Source of the DNA: Clostridia bacterium
GTDB taxonomy: Bacteria > Bacillota > Clostridia > Oscillospirales > Acutalibacteraceae
NCBI GenBank assembly: GCA_017430535.1
Contig: JAFRMR010000009.1
Span: 62,001 to 126,000 of the forward strand
Length of the DNA stretch: 64,000 bases
Direction of reading: 5' to 3'
Shown here: positions 49,313-58,855 of the stretch, piece by piece
Layout of the letters: each line of letters begins with the position of its first letter
Position numbering within the stretch: the first letter of the stretch is position 1
Program-made: the position numbers and the translations under genes
Notes under the pieces: model-generated
What the model was told of the DNA's origin: nothing
The model's database searches: none
The model's input: the letters and a program-made list of their open reading frames with translations, nothing else

Positions 49313-51355
49313 TTAAGGTATAAGCTCCCCTGCAGGGTCAATCTCCGGGGAATCATCTGTAAAGCCGCAGTAATACTCAACAATGGCGGCTATAACCGGG
49401 GCCACAAACTTACCGGAATACATACCCTCGCCTACGGCGGCTATGGCAATCTCCGGGTTATCGTAGGGGGCAAAAGCAATAAGGAAGCCGTTGTTGATTT
49501 TTGTGCTGTAGCCGTTGATAATCCTGTACTCCTGGCTGGTGCCGGTTTTGGCGGCGACCTCAACGGGCAGGTGCCTGAAATAGGAGGCACAGTAACCGCT
49601 GACGCCAACCTCTCTCATACCTCTTTTGACTATATCAAGGGTTTCTTCCGAAATACCCGTTCTGCACATAACTTCGCCGGTGTTTTCCATTACGGTTTCG
49701 CTGTAATCCGCGCTCTTTATGCTCTTTACAAAATGGGTTCTATACCTTGTGCCCCCGTTTGCAATGGTGTTTACATAATTTGCAAGCTGTATGGGGGTCC
49801 ACAGGTTGCCCGCCTGGCCTATGGCGGACTGTACCGTAAAGCCGGGCAGCCACTCCTGGCCCAAAGATGAGCGGTACTCGGGGCTGTCAAGAATACCGGT
49901 GGTTTCTTTAAGCTCACAGCCTGTTTTTGCGCCGAGGCCCAGCAGATTGCGGTACTCGTTCATCTTTTCTATGCCCAGCATTCTGCCCACCTCAAGGAAG
50001 AAGGTGTTGCAGCTTTCGTCAATGGCGTTCACCACATTTACATATGCGCTCTCGTGGGCCTGCTCGCATTTGAATTCCTGCCCAAGATAAGTGTAGTGGC
50101 CGCTGCAGTAAATCGTGAACTTTTCATCTATTATACCCTCCTCAAGGGCGGCTATGGCAACGGAGGGCTTTGCGGTGGAGCCGGTGGCGTAGGCGGACAT
50201 CAGGGCTCTGTTCCACAAGGGGGCCGCCGGGGCCTTATTCAGCTTTTCCGCATTCTCCGTATAAGTTGAAATATCATAGGTGGGGTAGCTGGCGCAAGCA
50301 AGCACTGCGGAATCCTTGCAGCTGAGCACCACAACGGCACCGGCATTGGGCACCATATTGCCCTCTTTGCCTGCATAATCCTCAAGAGCCTGCTTCAATG
50401 CGTCCTGGGCTACCTTCTGCATACCGGCATCTATGGTAAGCACCACGGTATTGCCCTGCTTTGCGGGCTGAGTAATCTCCTCGGTGCGGTTGCCTTCGCT
50501 GTCGGTATAAACGGTTTTCTGCCCGTCGGTGCCTTTGAGGTAATCCTCCATGGCAAGCTCAATGCCGCTTATGCCCACTATATCGCTCATCTTATAGCCT
50601 TTTTCTTTAAGCTCCGCATATCTTTCTGCGGTTATGGCGCCGGTCATGCCCAGAATATGAGGAGCGATTGTGCCGTCCGTATATTCCCTGTGGGGCACAA
50701 ACTCCACCTGCACGCCTTTATAAAAACTGCTCTTTTCCATTACGGCGGCGGCAATATCCTCAGGCACATCCGTTGCAAAAACGTAGGGAACGCCTATGCT
50801 GAACTCCTCTCTCTTCATCTCAAAGAGAACGGAGCCTATTTTGCGGGCGTTGTTTTTGCTGTATTCCTCCAGCTCAAATTCTTCCACAAGGGCGTCAAAA
50901 CACTCCTGAGCGGAGGTGTATTTATTCAGGTTGAGCACTTTTCTGCTCTTCATCTGGTCAATTAAATCTTCGCTGTCATCTTTGAAGATAACACCGTCTT
51001 TGTATAAAATAAGGGGAAGCTTGTCGTTCCACTCAAGTTTGTTTTTTTCAAAAAGCTTTACAAGGCTCAGGATAATTTCATTCTGCTCCTTCTGCTCTTT
51101 GGGGAAATAGGCGGCATCAAAGCACACAGAAACGCCGGGCTCATTATAGACCAGCTTTTTGCCGTTGCTGTCCACTATCTCTCCTCTGGTGGAAGGTATG
51201 GATGCGGTTCTTGAGGATACGGCGGAAACCACCGCATCATACTTTGCGCCCTCAACAATCTGTAGCTTGAAAAGGTCGCCTACGATTATGGCAAAAAAGA
51301 ACAAAACGGCGCAGACTATGGCTGCCCGTCTGCCTCTGGAAAAACGCTCGCTCAT
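49313..51355 (-). CDS. mrdA: Class B penicillin-binding protein (PBP2/MrdA-type)
   Basis: A 680-residue transpeptidase that cross-links peptidoglycan during elongation. One N-terminal membrane helix (about residues 10-30) is followed by a PBP dimerisation region (STRGEIVDSNGKKLVYN) and the transpeptidase domain. The active-site motifs are complete: STAKP near residue 395, SCN near 450 and KTGTS near 610. It lies after mreD in the shape operon, as expected for the partner of MreBCD. GAAGGAGGTG precedes the ATG. Confidence 0.95.
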   Translation of the reverse strand: MSERFSRGRRAAIVCAVLFFFAIIVGDLFKLQIVEGAKYDAVVSAVSSRTASIPSTRGEIVDSNGKKLVYNEPGVSVCFDAAYFPKEQKEQNEIILSLVKLFEKNKLEWNDKLPLILYKDGVIFKDDSEDLIDQMKSRKVLNLNKYTSAQECFDALVEEFELEEYSKNNARKIGSVLFEMKREEFSIGVPYVFATDVPEDIAAAVMEKSSFYKGVQVEFVPHREYTDGTIAPHILGMTGAITAERYAELKEKGYKMSDIVGISGIELAMEDYLKGTDGQKTVYTDSEGNRTEEITQPAKQGNTVVLTIDAGMQKVAQDALKQALEDYAGKEGNMVPNAGAVVVLSCKDSAVLACASYPTYDISTYTENAEKLNKAPAAPLWNRALMSAYATGSTAKPSVAIAALEEGIIDEKFTIYCSGHYTYLGQEFKCEQAHESAYVNVVNAIDESCNTFFLEVGRMLGIEKMNEYRNLLGLGAKTGCELKETTGILDSPEYRSSLGQEWLPGFTVQSAIGQAGNLWTPIQLANYVNTIANGGTRYRTHFVKSIKSADYSETVMENTGEVMCRTGISEETLDIVKRGMREVGVSGYCASYFRHLPVEVAAKTGTSQEYRIINGYSTKINNGFLIAFAPYDNPEIAIAAVGEGMYSGKFVAPVIAAIVEYYCGFTDDSPEIDPAGELIP

Positions 51356-51395
51356 ATCTGCACCTCCTTCTGAAAACTTAAAATATTATGCGGGC

Positions 51396-51926
51396 TTAAA
51401 CATAAAGCTCTTCTTTTTTGAATTTCATTTCAATTGCTCTCACAATCATAAAAATAACCGGTGAAAGCAGGGCAGTGTAAATAACGCAGGGGATAAAATA
51501 CCTGAACAGGGAAAGAACTGCGCCGCTCTGCGCCATTACAACATAATGATAAAGCCAGTAGCCGATGCAGTAAACAAAGCTAGCCGCCAATGAAAGCAGG
51601 GCGTGGGTTACAATGTTGTTTCTCATAATTGTATTTATGAGAGTACTGCAGCCGAAGCCCAGGGCAAAAAGAAATATTGCGTTGAAATTGTTGCCTGCGG
51701 CGAATATATCCCAGAGCATCCCGGCAAACAGGCCGTAAAACATACCGGCTATGTTACGCTCATACATGGCGATTGCCGTAACTGCGGGTATAAGAAGCAG
51801 AGCCCTGGCTCCGAAAATCTCCGGAAACAGCCCCCTGCCGTTCTGAAGGACGGAAAGGAGCAATACCAGGACCGCAAGGCAGACCCGCCGCCAGAATGTT
51901 TTTTTCTGAGATATCTTTCTGAACAT
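51396..51926 (-). CDS. mreD: Rod-shape-determining protein MreD
   Basis: A 176-residue integral membrane protein of the elongation complex, with about five membrane helices and few charged loops. Sequence conservation in MreD is low; the call rests on the hydropathy, the size and its place between mreC and pbp2. The start at 51926 is three bases after mreC with no strong ribosome binding site, so coupling to mreC translation is likely. Confidence 0.9.
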   Translation of the reverse strand: MFRKISQKKTFWRRVCLAVLVLLLSVLQNGRGLFPEIFGARALLLIPAVTAIAMYERNIAGMFYGLFAGMLWDIFAAGNNFNAIFLFALGFGCSTLINTIMRNNIVTHALLSLAASFVYCIGYWLYHYVVMAQSGAVLSLFRYFIPCVIYTALLSPVIFMIVRAIEMKFKKEELYV

Positions 51927-51929
51927 AGT

Positions 51930-52772
51930 TTACTTTGCCTGCCCGCTGAATGAAGTGATAATAAGCACATCCGTAAGCTGGGAGTAATCCACGCCCGGCT
52001 CAACGATTGCCCAGGCCGAAATATCCGATGTGGCGTCAACCACATCCGTTACGGTGCCTATGATTAAATCCTTGGGATAAATGCCGCTTACGCCTGCGGT
52101 GCACACAAGGCCGCCTGTGGCAACGGCGGTTTCGGGTGAAAGGCCTTCCATACGGCAGTTTCCGTCGGCAGAAAGCTCCACGGTGGTGGAAACATAGCTT
52201 ACCTCGGCGCTGCGGGATTCATAGGCGCTTACATTGAGGTTAGGGTTAAGCAGGGTATTTACCGTGCAGCCGGTAGGGGTAACGGCGGTAACCACGCCCA
52301 CAAGGTATCTGCCGTAAATAACCGGGTCATTTACCTTTACTCCGGCGGCGCTGCCCTTGCTCAGGGTCAGGGTGCCGAACCTGTCCGCAGCGTCTCTGCC
52401 GATAACCGATGCCTGCACAAATTCATAATCCTCGTGCTCCTCTTTAAGCTCAAGGAACTCTCTGTAAAATTCCACCTCGTGTATCATCTGCTCATAGTCC
52501 ACAAGCTGCTCTCTGAGTTCATCCACCTGGGTCTGCAACCTGTCGTTTTCTCTTTTGAGGTAGGAGGAGGAGCGGAAGGAAACGGGTATTCCTTTTATTT
52601 CGGCAACAACGGCACCTGCAAATTTAGATGCCGGGCCGAAAACCATACTTGTAAATTTGGTAACCGGGGAGGAGCCGCTTCTTGAAGCAACAGACATAAC
52701 ACTCCCTGCCAGCAAAGCTGCAAGGACTGCCGCAAATATTCTGAAAGCTGCGCTCTTAAAGAAACGGTTCAT
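51930..52772 (-). CDS. mreC: Rod-shape-determining protein MreC
   Basis: A 280-residue bitopic protein. One membrane helix (about residues 8-28) is followed by a coiled coil (about 60-105, with LKRENDRLQTQVDELREQL) and a beta-barrel domain with ASVIGRD, LTLSKGSAAGVKVNDPVI and the later GLVCTAGVSGIYPKDLIIG. It links MreB inside the cell to PBP2 outside. AAGGAGAGAA precedes the ATG. Order and spacing match the mreBCD cluster. Confidence 0.96.
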   Translation of the reverse strand: MNRFFKSAAFRIFAAVLAALLAGSVMSVASRSGSSPVTKFTSMVFGPASKFAGAVVAEIKGIPVSFRSSSYLKRENDRLQTQVDELREQLVDYEQMIHEVEFYREFLELKEEHEDYEFVQASVIGRDAADRFGTLTLSKGSAAGVKVNDPVIYGRYLVGVVTAVTPTGCTVNTLLNPNLNVSAYESRSAEVSYVSTTVELSADGNCRMEGLSPETAVATGGLVCTAGVSGIYPKDLIIGTVTDVVDATSDISAWAIVEPGVDYSQLTDVLIITSFSGQAK

Positions 52773-52783
52773 TTATTCTCTCC

Positions 52784-53797
52784 TTAAATATATTTCTTCT
52801 CTGCGGGAGCTGCCGCAGGGCCGTTAAGGCAGATGCCTGTGCCAAGGGCTACGCACTCCAGGGGTTCCGTGGCGATTTTAACGGGGATTTTTGTTTCCTC
52901 GCTTATAAGCTTATCTATGCCCCTGAGCAGCGCTCCGCCGCCGGTAAGCATAATGCCCCTGTCAATTATATCCGAGGCAAGCTCCGGGGGTGTTTTTTCA
53001 AGGGTGCCTTTTATTGCATCCACAATCTGAGAAAGGGGATCGGAAAGGGCCTCTCGCACTTCCTCGGGGGTTATATCCACATTTTTGGGCAGGCCGTCCA
53101 TAAGGTTTCTGCCCTTGATATTCATATTTGCTTCTCCCTCATAGGGGCAGGCGGAGCCGATCTGTATTTTTACATTCTCCGCCGTTCTTTCGCCTATGAG
53201 CAGGTTATATTTCTTCCTGATATAGGCAACTATGGCGCTGTCCAGTTCATCCCCGGCAACTCTGGTTGAGTAGGATGTAACAATATCGCCAAGAGAAATA
53301 ACCGCCACCTCTGAGGTACCGCCGCCTATATCCACCACCATGCTGCCGGTGGCTTCGTTTACGGGCAGGCCTGCGCCTATGGCAGCCGCCATGGGCTCCT
53401 CAATAAGGCTCACAAGGCTTGCGCCTGCGCTTTTTGCCGCATCGTGCACGGCCTTGCGCTCAACCTCAGTAACGCCGGAGGGGATGCAGATAAGTATGCG
53501 GATTTTTGAAAAGGGCTTTTTCTTGATTATGCGCCTTATAAAAGCCTCTATCATTTCCGCGGTGATATCAAAATCCGCAATAACTCCGTCCTTGAGGGGG
53601 CGTACCGCCACTATGGAGCCGGGGGTTCTGCCTATCATCTCTTTGGCCTCATTGCCTACGGCAACAACTTTTGGGGGCACCGATTTCTGGTCCACCGCAA
53701 CCACGGAGGGCTCTTTTATGGTGATTCCCCTGCCCTGCACGTAAACAAGAGTGTTGGCCGTGCCTAAATCTATACCGATATCCTGGGTAAACAGCAT
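52784..53797 (-). CDS. mreB: Rod-shape-determining protein MreB
   Basis: An actin-like ATPase, 337 residues, forming filaments that guide wall synthesis in rod-shaped cells. [20 protein letters not shown] is the phosphate 1 motif, [15 protein letters not shown] the phosphate 2 motif and [15 protein letters not shown] the adenosine motif. AAGGAGAAA precedes the ATG. It lies 11 bases after a lipoprotein gene on the same strand, so that gene may be part of the shape operon. Confidence 0.98.
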   Translation of the reverse strand: MLFTQDIGIDLGTANTLVYVQGRGITIKEPSVVAVDQKSVPPKVVAVGNEAKEMIGRTPGSIVAVRPLKDGVIADFDITAEMIEAFIRRIIKKKPFSKIRILICIPSGVTEVERKAVHDAAKSAGASLVSLIEEPMAAAIGAGLPVNEATGSMVVDIGGGTSEVAVISLGDIVTSYSTRVAGDELDSAIVAYIRKKYNLLIGERTAENVKIQIGSACPYEGEANMNIKGRNLMDGLPKNVDITPEEVREALSDPLSQIVDAIKGTLEKTPPELASDIIDRGIMLTGGGALLRGIDKLISEETKIPVKIATEPLECVALGTGICLNGPAAAPAEKKYI

Positions 53798-53808
53798 TGT
53801 ATTTCTCC

Positions 53809-54513
53809 TTACTTTTTCTCTTCGCCCTTGAACACAACGGAATTGAGGATTTCAACTATCTCCTTGTCATTCTCGTCAACGTTTCTGTCGGAGTTGATGT
53901 AGAACCTGAAAACGCCTCTGTCATTTTCATAGATTATATAGGCAATGTAAATTTTGCTGCCGTTGGATGTTTCGGGCACATACACACCGAAGCAGGGGCA
54001 GGATTTGCCGTTTATTTCAATGCCCTTGGTTACGGGAACCGCATTGGAATTCGCTTTGATTGCGGCGTCCACAAGGCCTTTGGCGTTCTTTTCAACCTCG
54101 GTAACGGGTTTATCCGTAATCTGGTCAATGGTAATGGCATCTGCGCTGTTATTCTTCTTTATCTGCAGGCTCTGGAAGCTGTTGTTGTTGCTCCAGCCTT
54201 TGGGGATTGTAAGGTAATAATCCTGAAGCTCAATGTTGTTGCCTATAACCAGCGCGTATTCTATGGGCTGTATCTGAGTAAGATCCTCACCCTTGGTATC
54301 CTTGACCTTTTTGCCGTTTTCATCAGTTACCTTCACAATAAGGTTGCCGGCCTGGTCTCTTTCAAGCTCGCCGTTTTCTTCGGTAACCACCGCATATTCT
54401 CCCCCGGCAAAATCCGTAAGAGTCTTGGTGCCGTCAATTACTTTTGAGCCGCAGGCTGTAAAGCAGAGAACCGTGATTGCAAGAACAAGAGCTGTGGCAA
54501 TTATTTTTTTCAT
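53809..54513 (-). CDS. Lipoprotein of unknown function upstream of mreB
   Basis: A 234-residue lipoprotein. The signal ends in CFTACGS with the lipobox Cys near residue 20. The mature part has a short charged segment and a beta-rich domain with [18 protein letters not shown] and an end resembling a DUF-type sensor ([17 protein letters not shown]). No catalytic motif is apparent. The ATG at 54513 follows AAGGAGTAAC; a longer frame upstream reads through non-coding sequence and lacks a signal peptide. The 11-base gap to mreB and 37-base gap to the kinase suggest common transcription. Confidence 0.82.
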   Translation of the reverse strand: MKKIIATALVLAITVLCFTACGSKVIDGTKTLTDFAGGEYAVVTEENGELERDQAGNLIVKVTDENGKKVKDTKGEDLTQIQPIEYALVIGNNIELQDYYLTIPKGWSNNNSFQSLQIKKNNSADAITIDQITDKPVTEVEKNAKGLVDAAIKANSNAVPVTKGIEINGKSCPCFGVYVPETSNGSKIYIAYIIYENDRGVFRFYINSDRNVDENDKEIVEILNSVVFKGEEKK

Positions 54514-54550
54514 AGCTGTTACTCCTTCCGAAATTGGGGTGTAAACACAA

Positions 54551-56140
54551 TCAGCCGTTAAGGGCGTTGAATGCCTTTTTATTGTTGGCATAAAGGGTTT
54601 TGTAAACCTCAAAGTTGCGGTCGTAAACCGCTTTGTTTTCGTCTGATGGGGTGAAGGTCTTCTTTGCGGGAACAAGCTCATTTGCCTTGCCCACATCGTC
54701 AATAACGCCGAGACCCACTGCCATTACAACCGCCGCGCCTACTGCGCCCACGTTCTGGGGGCTGTCAACGGTTTCTATGGTTCTGCCCGTAATATCCGCA
54801 AGAATCTGGCAGGTAACATCGCTCAGAGCGCCGCCACCCACGAAGCGGATAACGGATGAGGTTTTGATTTTCTTATCCTGGGTTTCAATGAACCAGCGCA
54901 TGTGGAAGCACACACCCTCAACCACGGAGCGGATAAGCTGGGTTTTGCCGGTATCAAGGCTGATGTTGAAGAACATTCCCCTTGAATTGGGATCCTCAAA
55001 GGGGCATCTGTTGCCGTGAAGCCAGGGGGTGAATACCACGCCGCCGCAGCCTGCGGGGGTTTCGGCTATAACCTTTGAGAGGTAATCGTAAAGTGAGGTG
55101 TATACGGTTTCCTGAGATTCCGCAACATGCTTCTTCTCAAGGTAAATTCCTATTTCATCAAGGGCCAGGTGGTCTTTTACCCACTCAAGGCACTTGCCTG
55201 CGGTTTCAAGCTCTGCAAAATAGTTGAAGTGCTTTTTGCGGGCGCCCACTATGGCAGCTATCATTGCGGAGGTATCAACAATGCTCTTGTCAACCACGGT
55301 GGAAACCCAGCCGGAGGTGCCCTGATAAATATGCGTATCGCCCAGGCCGCTGGCGCCTGCGCCTACGCCGATAAGGGAGGCATCTCCGCCGCCGCCGAAC
55401 ACGGTGGTGCCGGGGCAAAGGCCCAGCTCTGCCGCCGCCTGCTCCGTAAGGCCGCCTACGCTGTCGGTGCAGTCCACTATATCCGCAAGATGGTCGGGGT
55501 TAACGCCCAGAAGTTTGCAGATTTTGGGGCTCCAGCACTCGTTGTGAATATCATAAAGCAGAGTGCCGAAGGCGGAATCCTTGGTCATTATGAAATTGCC
55601 GGTCATGCGGCTGATAAGGTACTCCTTAACATCAAGCCATTTGTAAATCCTCTTGAAATTTTCGGGCTCATTATCCTTAACCCAGTTATATTTCCAGGCA
55701 GGGTCCTTTACGGAGCAGGAAACCGCGCCGGTAATCATAAGGGAAGGGATAAGCTTTACTATATTTGCGCCGGCAATCTGTATGCCGTAGGCCATGCCCT
55801 TCTTTATCTGCTCGGTGGCTCTCTGGTCCATATAGCTGAACGCTCTGTGAACGGGTTTGCCCTCTTTATCCACCAGCACAAGGCCCTGCATCTGGGAGCA
55901 GAAGGAGATGCCCTCAACCTGCTCCGGCTTTATATCACACTCGGAAAAAACTGTTTTTGTGGTGCTGCACAGAGCCGCCCACCATTCGTCCGGGTCCTGC
56001 TCTGCGCCGCCGCCGGGCAGGATGTAGAGCTTGTAGCCCTCCATTGCCGCAGCAATAAGCTTTATTTCTTTTTCAATCTCAAACAGGCAGGTTTTTACTC
56101 CCGTTGTGCCGATATCATAGGAAATAACATATTTTTTCAT
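54551..56140 (-). CDS. FGGY-family carbohydrate kinase
   Basis: A 529-residue sugar kinase of the FGGY family (xylulokinase, gluconokinase, glycerol kinase group). VISYDIGTTGVKTCLFE is the N-terminal phosphate-binding loop, and RFVGGGALSDVTCQILADI with VGAVGAAVVMAV are C-terminal signatures. DPDEWWAAL and HRAFSYMDQRA are typical of xylulokinase-like members, but the exact sugar cannot be told. No sugar transporter or isomerase is nearby. GCGGAGGAAAC precedes the ATG. A TATAAT-like box lies about 55 bases before it, without a clear -35. Confidence 0.9.
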   Translation of the reverse strand: MKKYVISYDIGTTGVKTCLFEIEKEIKLIAAAMEGYKLYILPGGGAEQDPDEWWAALCSTTKTVFSECDIKPEQVEGISFCSQMQGLVLVDKEGKPVHRAFSYMDQRATEQIKKGMAYGIQIAGANIVKLIPSLMITGAVSCSVKDPAWKYNWVKDNEPENFKRIYKWLDVKEYLISRMTGNFIMTKDSAFGTLLYDIHNECWSPKICKLLGVNPDHLADIVDCTDSVGGLTEQAAAELGLCPGTTVFGGGGDASLIGVGAGASGLGDTHIYQGTSGWVSTVVDKSIVDTSAMIAAIVGARKKHFNYFAELETAGKCLEWVKDHLALDEIGIYLEKKHVAESQETVYTSLYDYLSKVIAETPAGCGGVVFTPWLHGNRCPFEDPNSRGMFFNISLDTGKTQLIRSVVEGVCFHMRWFIETQDKKIKTSSVIRFVGGGALSDVTCQILADITGRTIETVDSPQNVGAVGAAVVMAVGLGVIDDVGKANELVPAKKTFTPSDENKAVYDRNFEVYKTLYANNKKAFNALNG

Positions 56141-56291
56141 TTTGTTTCCTCCGCAATAAAAATTGACTTTTACAGGGCACTCTGCGCCTATTATAGTAAT
56201 TATATATATTTATAAGATAAAATGCAATAGCTCATAAAAATTTTACATTTCATAAGCCAAAAGCGGTATTCCAATCCGCATTGCGAATTAA

Positions 56292-56320
56292 AAAGAGCTT
56301 CCCGCGAAGGGAAGCTCTTT
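56292..56320 (-). terminator. Terminator after the secreted repeat protein gene
   Basis: AAAGAGCTTCCC and GGGAAGCTCTTT (56292-56303, 56309-56320) pair perfectly around GCGAA. A T-run follows on the minus strand. Confidence 0.88.
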
Positions 56321-56343
56321 ATCATTTATTAAGCTGTCTGATT

Positions 56344-58497
56344 TTATCCGCAGGCGCCGTCGAGGAAGCCGAAGAAAAGCTTTGAGAAAAGGTCTGAGAA
56401 GAAGGCCCTGATTCTGTCAAAGAAGCCGTTCTTGACTTTAACTTTAACGGTTTCGCTTTGGGCGGCTTCATTGCCGTCTTTATCAAGTATCTTTGCCTGC
56501 ACGGTGTAGTCCTTTTCCGGTTTTTCAACCGTGAAGGTGTTGCCCTCTCCGGCTTTTTCGCCGTTTACATACCACACAACTTTACCGCCCCCGGGTATAT
56601 TTTCGGCATCGGCGGTGAAGGTGGCGTTCTGCCTGTATTTCAGGGTGAGCTCGTCATCGCCCTTTATCTCTATTGCCGGGTCTGCTTTCTTTTCTTCGGT
56701 GTCAGTATTCCCGACTATGGCGGCAGTTACTGTCTGCGGCTCAACATCGTTGTAGTTTTTATCGCCGGTTACTCTGTAGTAAACAGTATATGTGCCTTCG
56801 TCCGTTGCCGTCGGGATATCTTCGGAATAGTCTTCTCCGTCAAGGGAATATTCGAGAGCGCCGCCTGTTGTCTGACCCGCAGTTACAAGCTCTTTAGGTG
56901 TTCCGTCGGCTTTGAGACCTTCAGCCGCTTCGGGAGCTGTTACTTCCGGGTCTGCTTTTTCAATCCCGAAGTTCAGGAACAAATCCTGAGAATGATAGTA
57001 ATTGCCCTTACCCTCAACGGAAATTATTGCCGTAGGCATTTTTTCCAAATCCTCTTCTTCCGGGTCGGAGGCATTCACATTGTTTTTCCACTCTTCATGG
57101 ATAACCTCGTAATCTACGCCTTCCTCGAGTTCTTCCAGTAAATATGAATCCTTAAGAAAAACGAGCTTCGGTTCTTTTGCGGTGCCGTCATAGGTAAAGG
57201 TGTCGTTGTCAAGCCTTGCCCCCGAGGCGAACCAGATAAGGCGCGGTGTTATTTTCCAGTTTATTTCTTTAGCTTCATAGGTGCCGTCGCTCCAGACATA
57301 GCCGTCATTAAGAGTTGCCGTGGCGGTGTATTCGCCCGCGTCGGTCGCCTTGACTGTGCCGCTCAGGGTATAGCCCTCGCCGCTCGCGACACCAGTATAT
57401 TCCGTATTTTTGTATTCTTCCTCAATGCCTTCGGGAATATCAATAATCGTGCCGTCAGGTCTCTCAACGAGCTGCGCTTCATTTGTGTCTGTGAGGAAAA
57501 CGGTGTAATTTATGTCGTCGCTGGTAAAGTTCCTCTGCGCGCCTTTGCCGGAGAGGCCGGAGGTAAAAACGCCGGGGGTCATCATAGTCACACCGACTTT
57601 GCCGGCGAGCGATCCGATGATGTTAATCATTCCGCCATCTTCAAGATAAACATTATTCGCCGCGCCGTCCAGAGCGTTGCCCGCAATTTGCGCGTCGTCG
57701 CCGAGGGCGAAAACAGTGCTGTCGTGTCCGCTGTATGCCGACGCAAAATACACGCCGCCGCCATAAAGGCCCGCCTCATTGCCGGTGATCGTGCCGCCGA
57801 GGAGGTTAAATGTGCCGTTGGCCACATAGACTCCGCCGCCTCTGCCCATATTGCTGCCCATAATAGTGGATTTTCCCACTGCGCGGTTATAGCAGATTGC
57901 GCCGCCGTCCATCTCGAACACACCGTACTGGATATAAACGCCGGCACCCAGGCCGTCGCCGCCCCAAGTGGATTCCTTGCCCACGCGGTTTCCGCAGATT
58001 GTGCCGCCGTGGAGGATGAATGTGCCGTTGCCCACATAGATTCCGCCGTACTGGTCGGGCCAACCGCCGGTAAGTATGCCGCCGGTAACAGAAACGGTTT
58101 CGCCGCTGATAGGATCGATGTAATCCGCCGCGCTGCCGTGGTCGGCAGTCGGATTACTGTCAACGACCGTCAATTCGCCCTCAACCTTGATGACGCTGCC
58201 ATCCCAGATTTCAGTTGAATCGTCACGGTAGCCGCGATCCACGATATGACCGTTAAGGTCGAGGTGAGCCGTGACGCCTTCAGGGACGACGAGCGCGTCC
58301 GCCCAATACGGATCAGCGGGTGCCACATCTGCGGTCAGAGTAATATAGCCGCCTTCCTGCAGGGCATTATAGAGATCCTCCCAGTAATAGACCTCCAAAT
58401 TATCGTCAGCCGAAGCCATGATTAAGCCCAGGGCAACCGTGCCGAAAAGCAGCAGTGCACTGAGCAGAACGGAAATGACTTTCTTCGCATTTTTCAT
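56344..58497 (-). CDS. Secreted beta-helix and Ig-like repeat protein
   Basis: A 717-residue exported protein. A signal peptide is cut near MASADD (about residue 31). Residues about 40-330 have GG-rich, regularly spaced turns (GGTICGN, GGAICYN, GGGVYVANGTFNL, GGTITGNEAG), the pattern of a right-handed beta-helix as in pectate-lyase-like folds. Residues about 350-620 contain MBG- or gum-type repeats (EYTATATLNDGYVWSDG; GTYTVYYRVTGDKNY). An Ig-like domain and an aromatic, hydrophobic C-terminus (FFDRIRAFFSDLFSKLF) close it. It likely binds or decorates the surface. The part from about 57500 to 58200 looks different in codon use, with many GCC/GCG. AGGAGGAAAGA precedes the ATG. Confidence 0.82.
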   Translation of the reverse strand: MKNAKKVISVLLSALLLFGTVALGLIMASADDNLEVYYWEDLYNALQEGGYITLTADVAPADPYWADALVVPEGVTAHLDLNGHIVDRGYRDDSTEIWDGSVIKVEGELTVVDSNPTADHGSAADYIDPISGETVSVTGGILTGGWPDQYGGIYVGNGTFILHGGTICGNRVGKESTWGGDGLGAGVYIQYGVFEMDGGAICYNRAVGKSTIMGSNMGRGGGVYVANGTFNLLGGTITGNEAGLYGGGVYFASAYSGHDSTVFALGDDAQIAGNALDGAANNVYLEDGGMINIIGSLAGKVGVTMMTPGVFTSGLSGKGAQRNFTSDDINYTVFLTDTNEAQLVERPDGTIIDIPEGIEEEYKNTEYTGVASGEGYTLSGTVKATDAGEYTATATLNDGYVWSDGTYEAKEINWKITPRLIWFASGARLDNDTFTYDGTAKEPKLVFLKDSYLLEELEEGVDYEVIHEEWKNNVNASDPEEEDLEKMPTAIISVEGKGNYYHSQDLFLNFGIEKADPEVTAPEAAEGLKADGTPKELVTAGQTTGGALEYSLDGEDYSEDIPTATDEGTYTVYYRVTGDKNYNDVEPQTVTAAIVGNTDTEEKKADPAIEIKGDDELTLKYRQNATFTADAENIPGGGKVVWYVNGEKAGEGNTFTVEKPEKDYTVQAKILDKDGNEAAQSETVKVKVKNGFFDRIRAFFSDLFSKLFFGFLDGACG

Positions 58498-58601
58498 ATT
58501 CTTTCCTCCTAAGAAAAATATTTCATTTTATTGTAGCATATATTGTATATGGAATACAATAGGTTTCTATATGTTTTTGCAAAAGTTTAATTATTATAAA
58601 T

Positions 58602-58778
58602 CAATGCGAGATTCTTCGCCCTGCGGGCTCAGAATGACAGGAGCAGATATTATCCGACGATAAATACCGTCCGTAGGGGCGGATATTATCCGCCGGCCAA
58701 AAGGATATGCGTCAGCATAACATAACACGCGCAAGCGTCCCTATTTGCGAATTGCGAGTTGCGCATTGCGAATTGAAA
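58602..58778. repeat. Dispersed palindromic repeats in the gap 58498-58855
   Basis: The gap has no gene. It holds a palindromic unit GAGATTCTTCGCCCTGCGGG with an AGAATGAC end (about 58602-58640), a GTAGGGGCGGATATTATCCG unit (about 58673-58694) with a partial copy before it, and a run of related TTGCGAATTGCGAGTTGCGC words (58745-58777). Units of the first two kinds are known as dispersed repeats in gut Clostridia. They look like several repeats inserted side by side. Confidence 0.65.
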
Positions 58779-58816
58779 AGCCCCTTTTCCTCCCCGCCGT
58801 GCCGGCAAAAGAAAAA

Positions 58817-58837
58817 GCACCCGGAAAATCCGGGTGC
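58817..58837 (-). terminator. Terminator after the lipoprotein gene
   Basis: GCACCCGG and CCGGGTGC (58817-58824, 58830-58837) pair perfectly; TTTTTCTTTTG follows on the minus strand. Confidence 0.92.
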
Positions 58838-58855
58838 CGTGAGTTCTGTTTAAGG

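Noticed and set aside
56180..56225. An AT-rich run of TATATATA as an origin or operator
   Set aside because: It lies in the upstream region of the FGGY kinase and is better explained as part of a promoter. There are no DnaA boxes or clear dyads.
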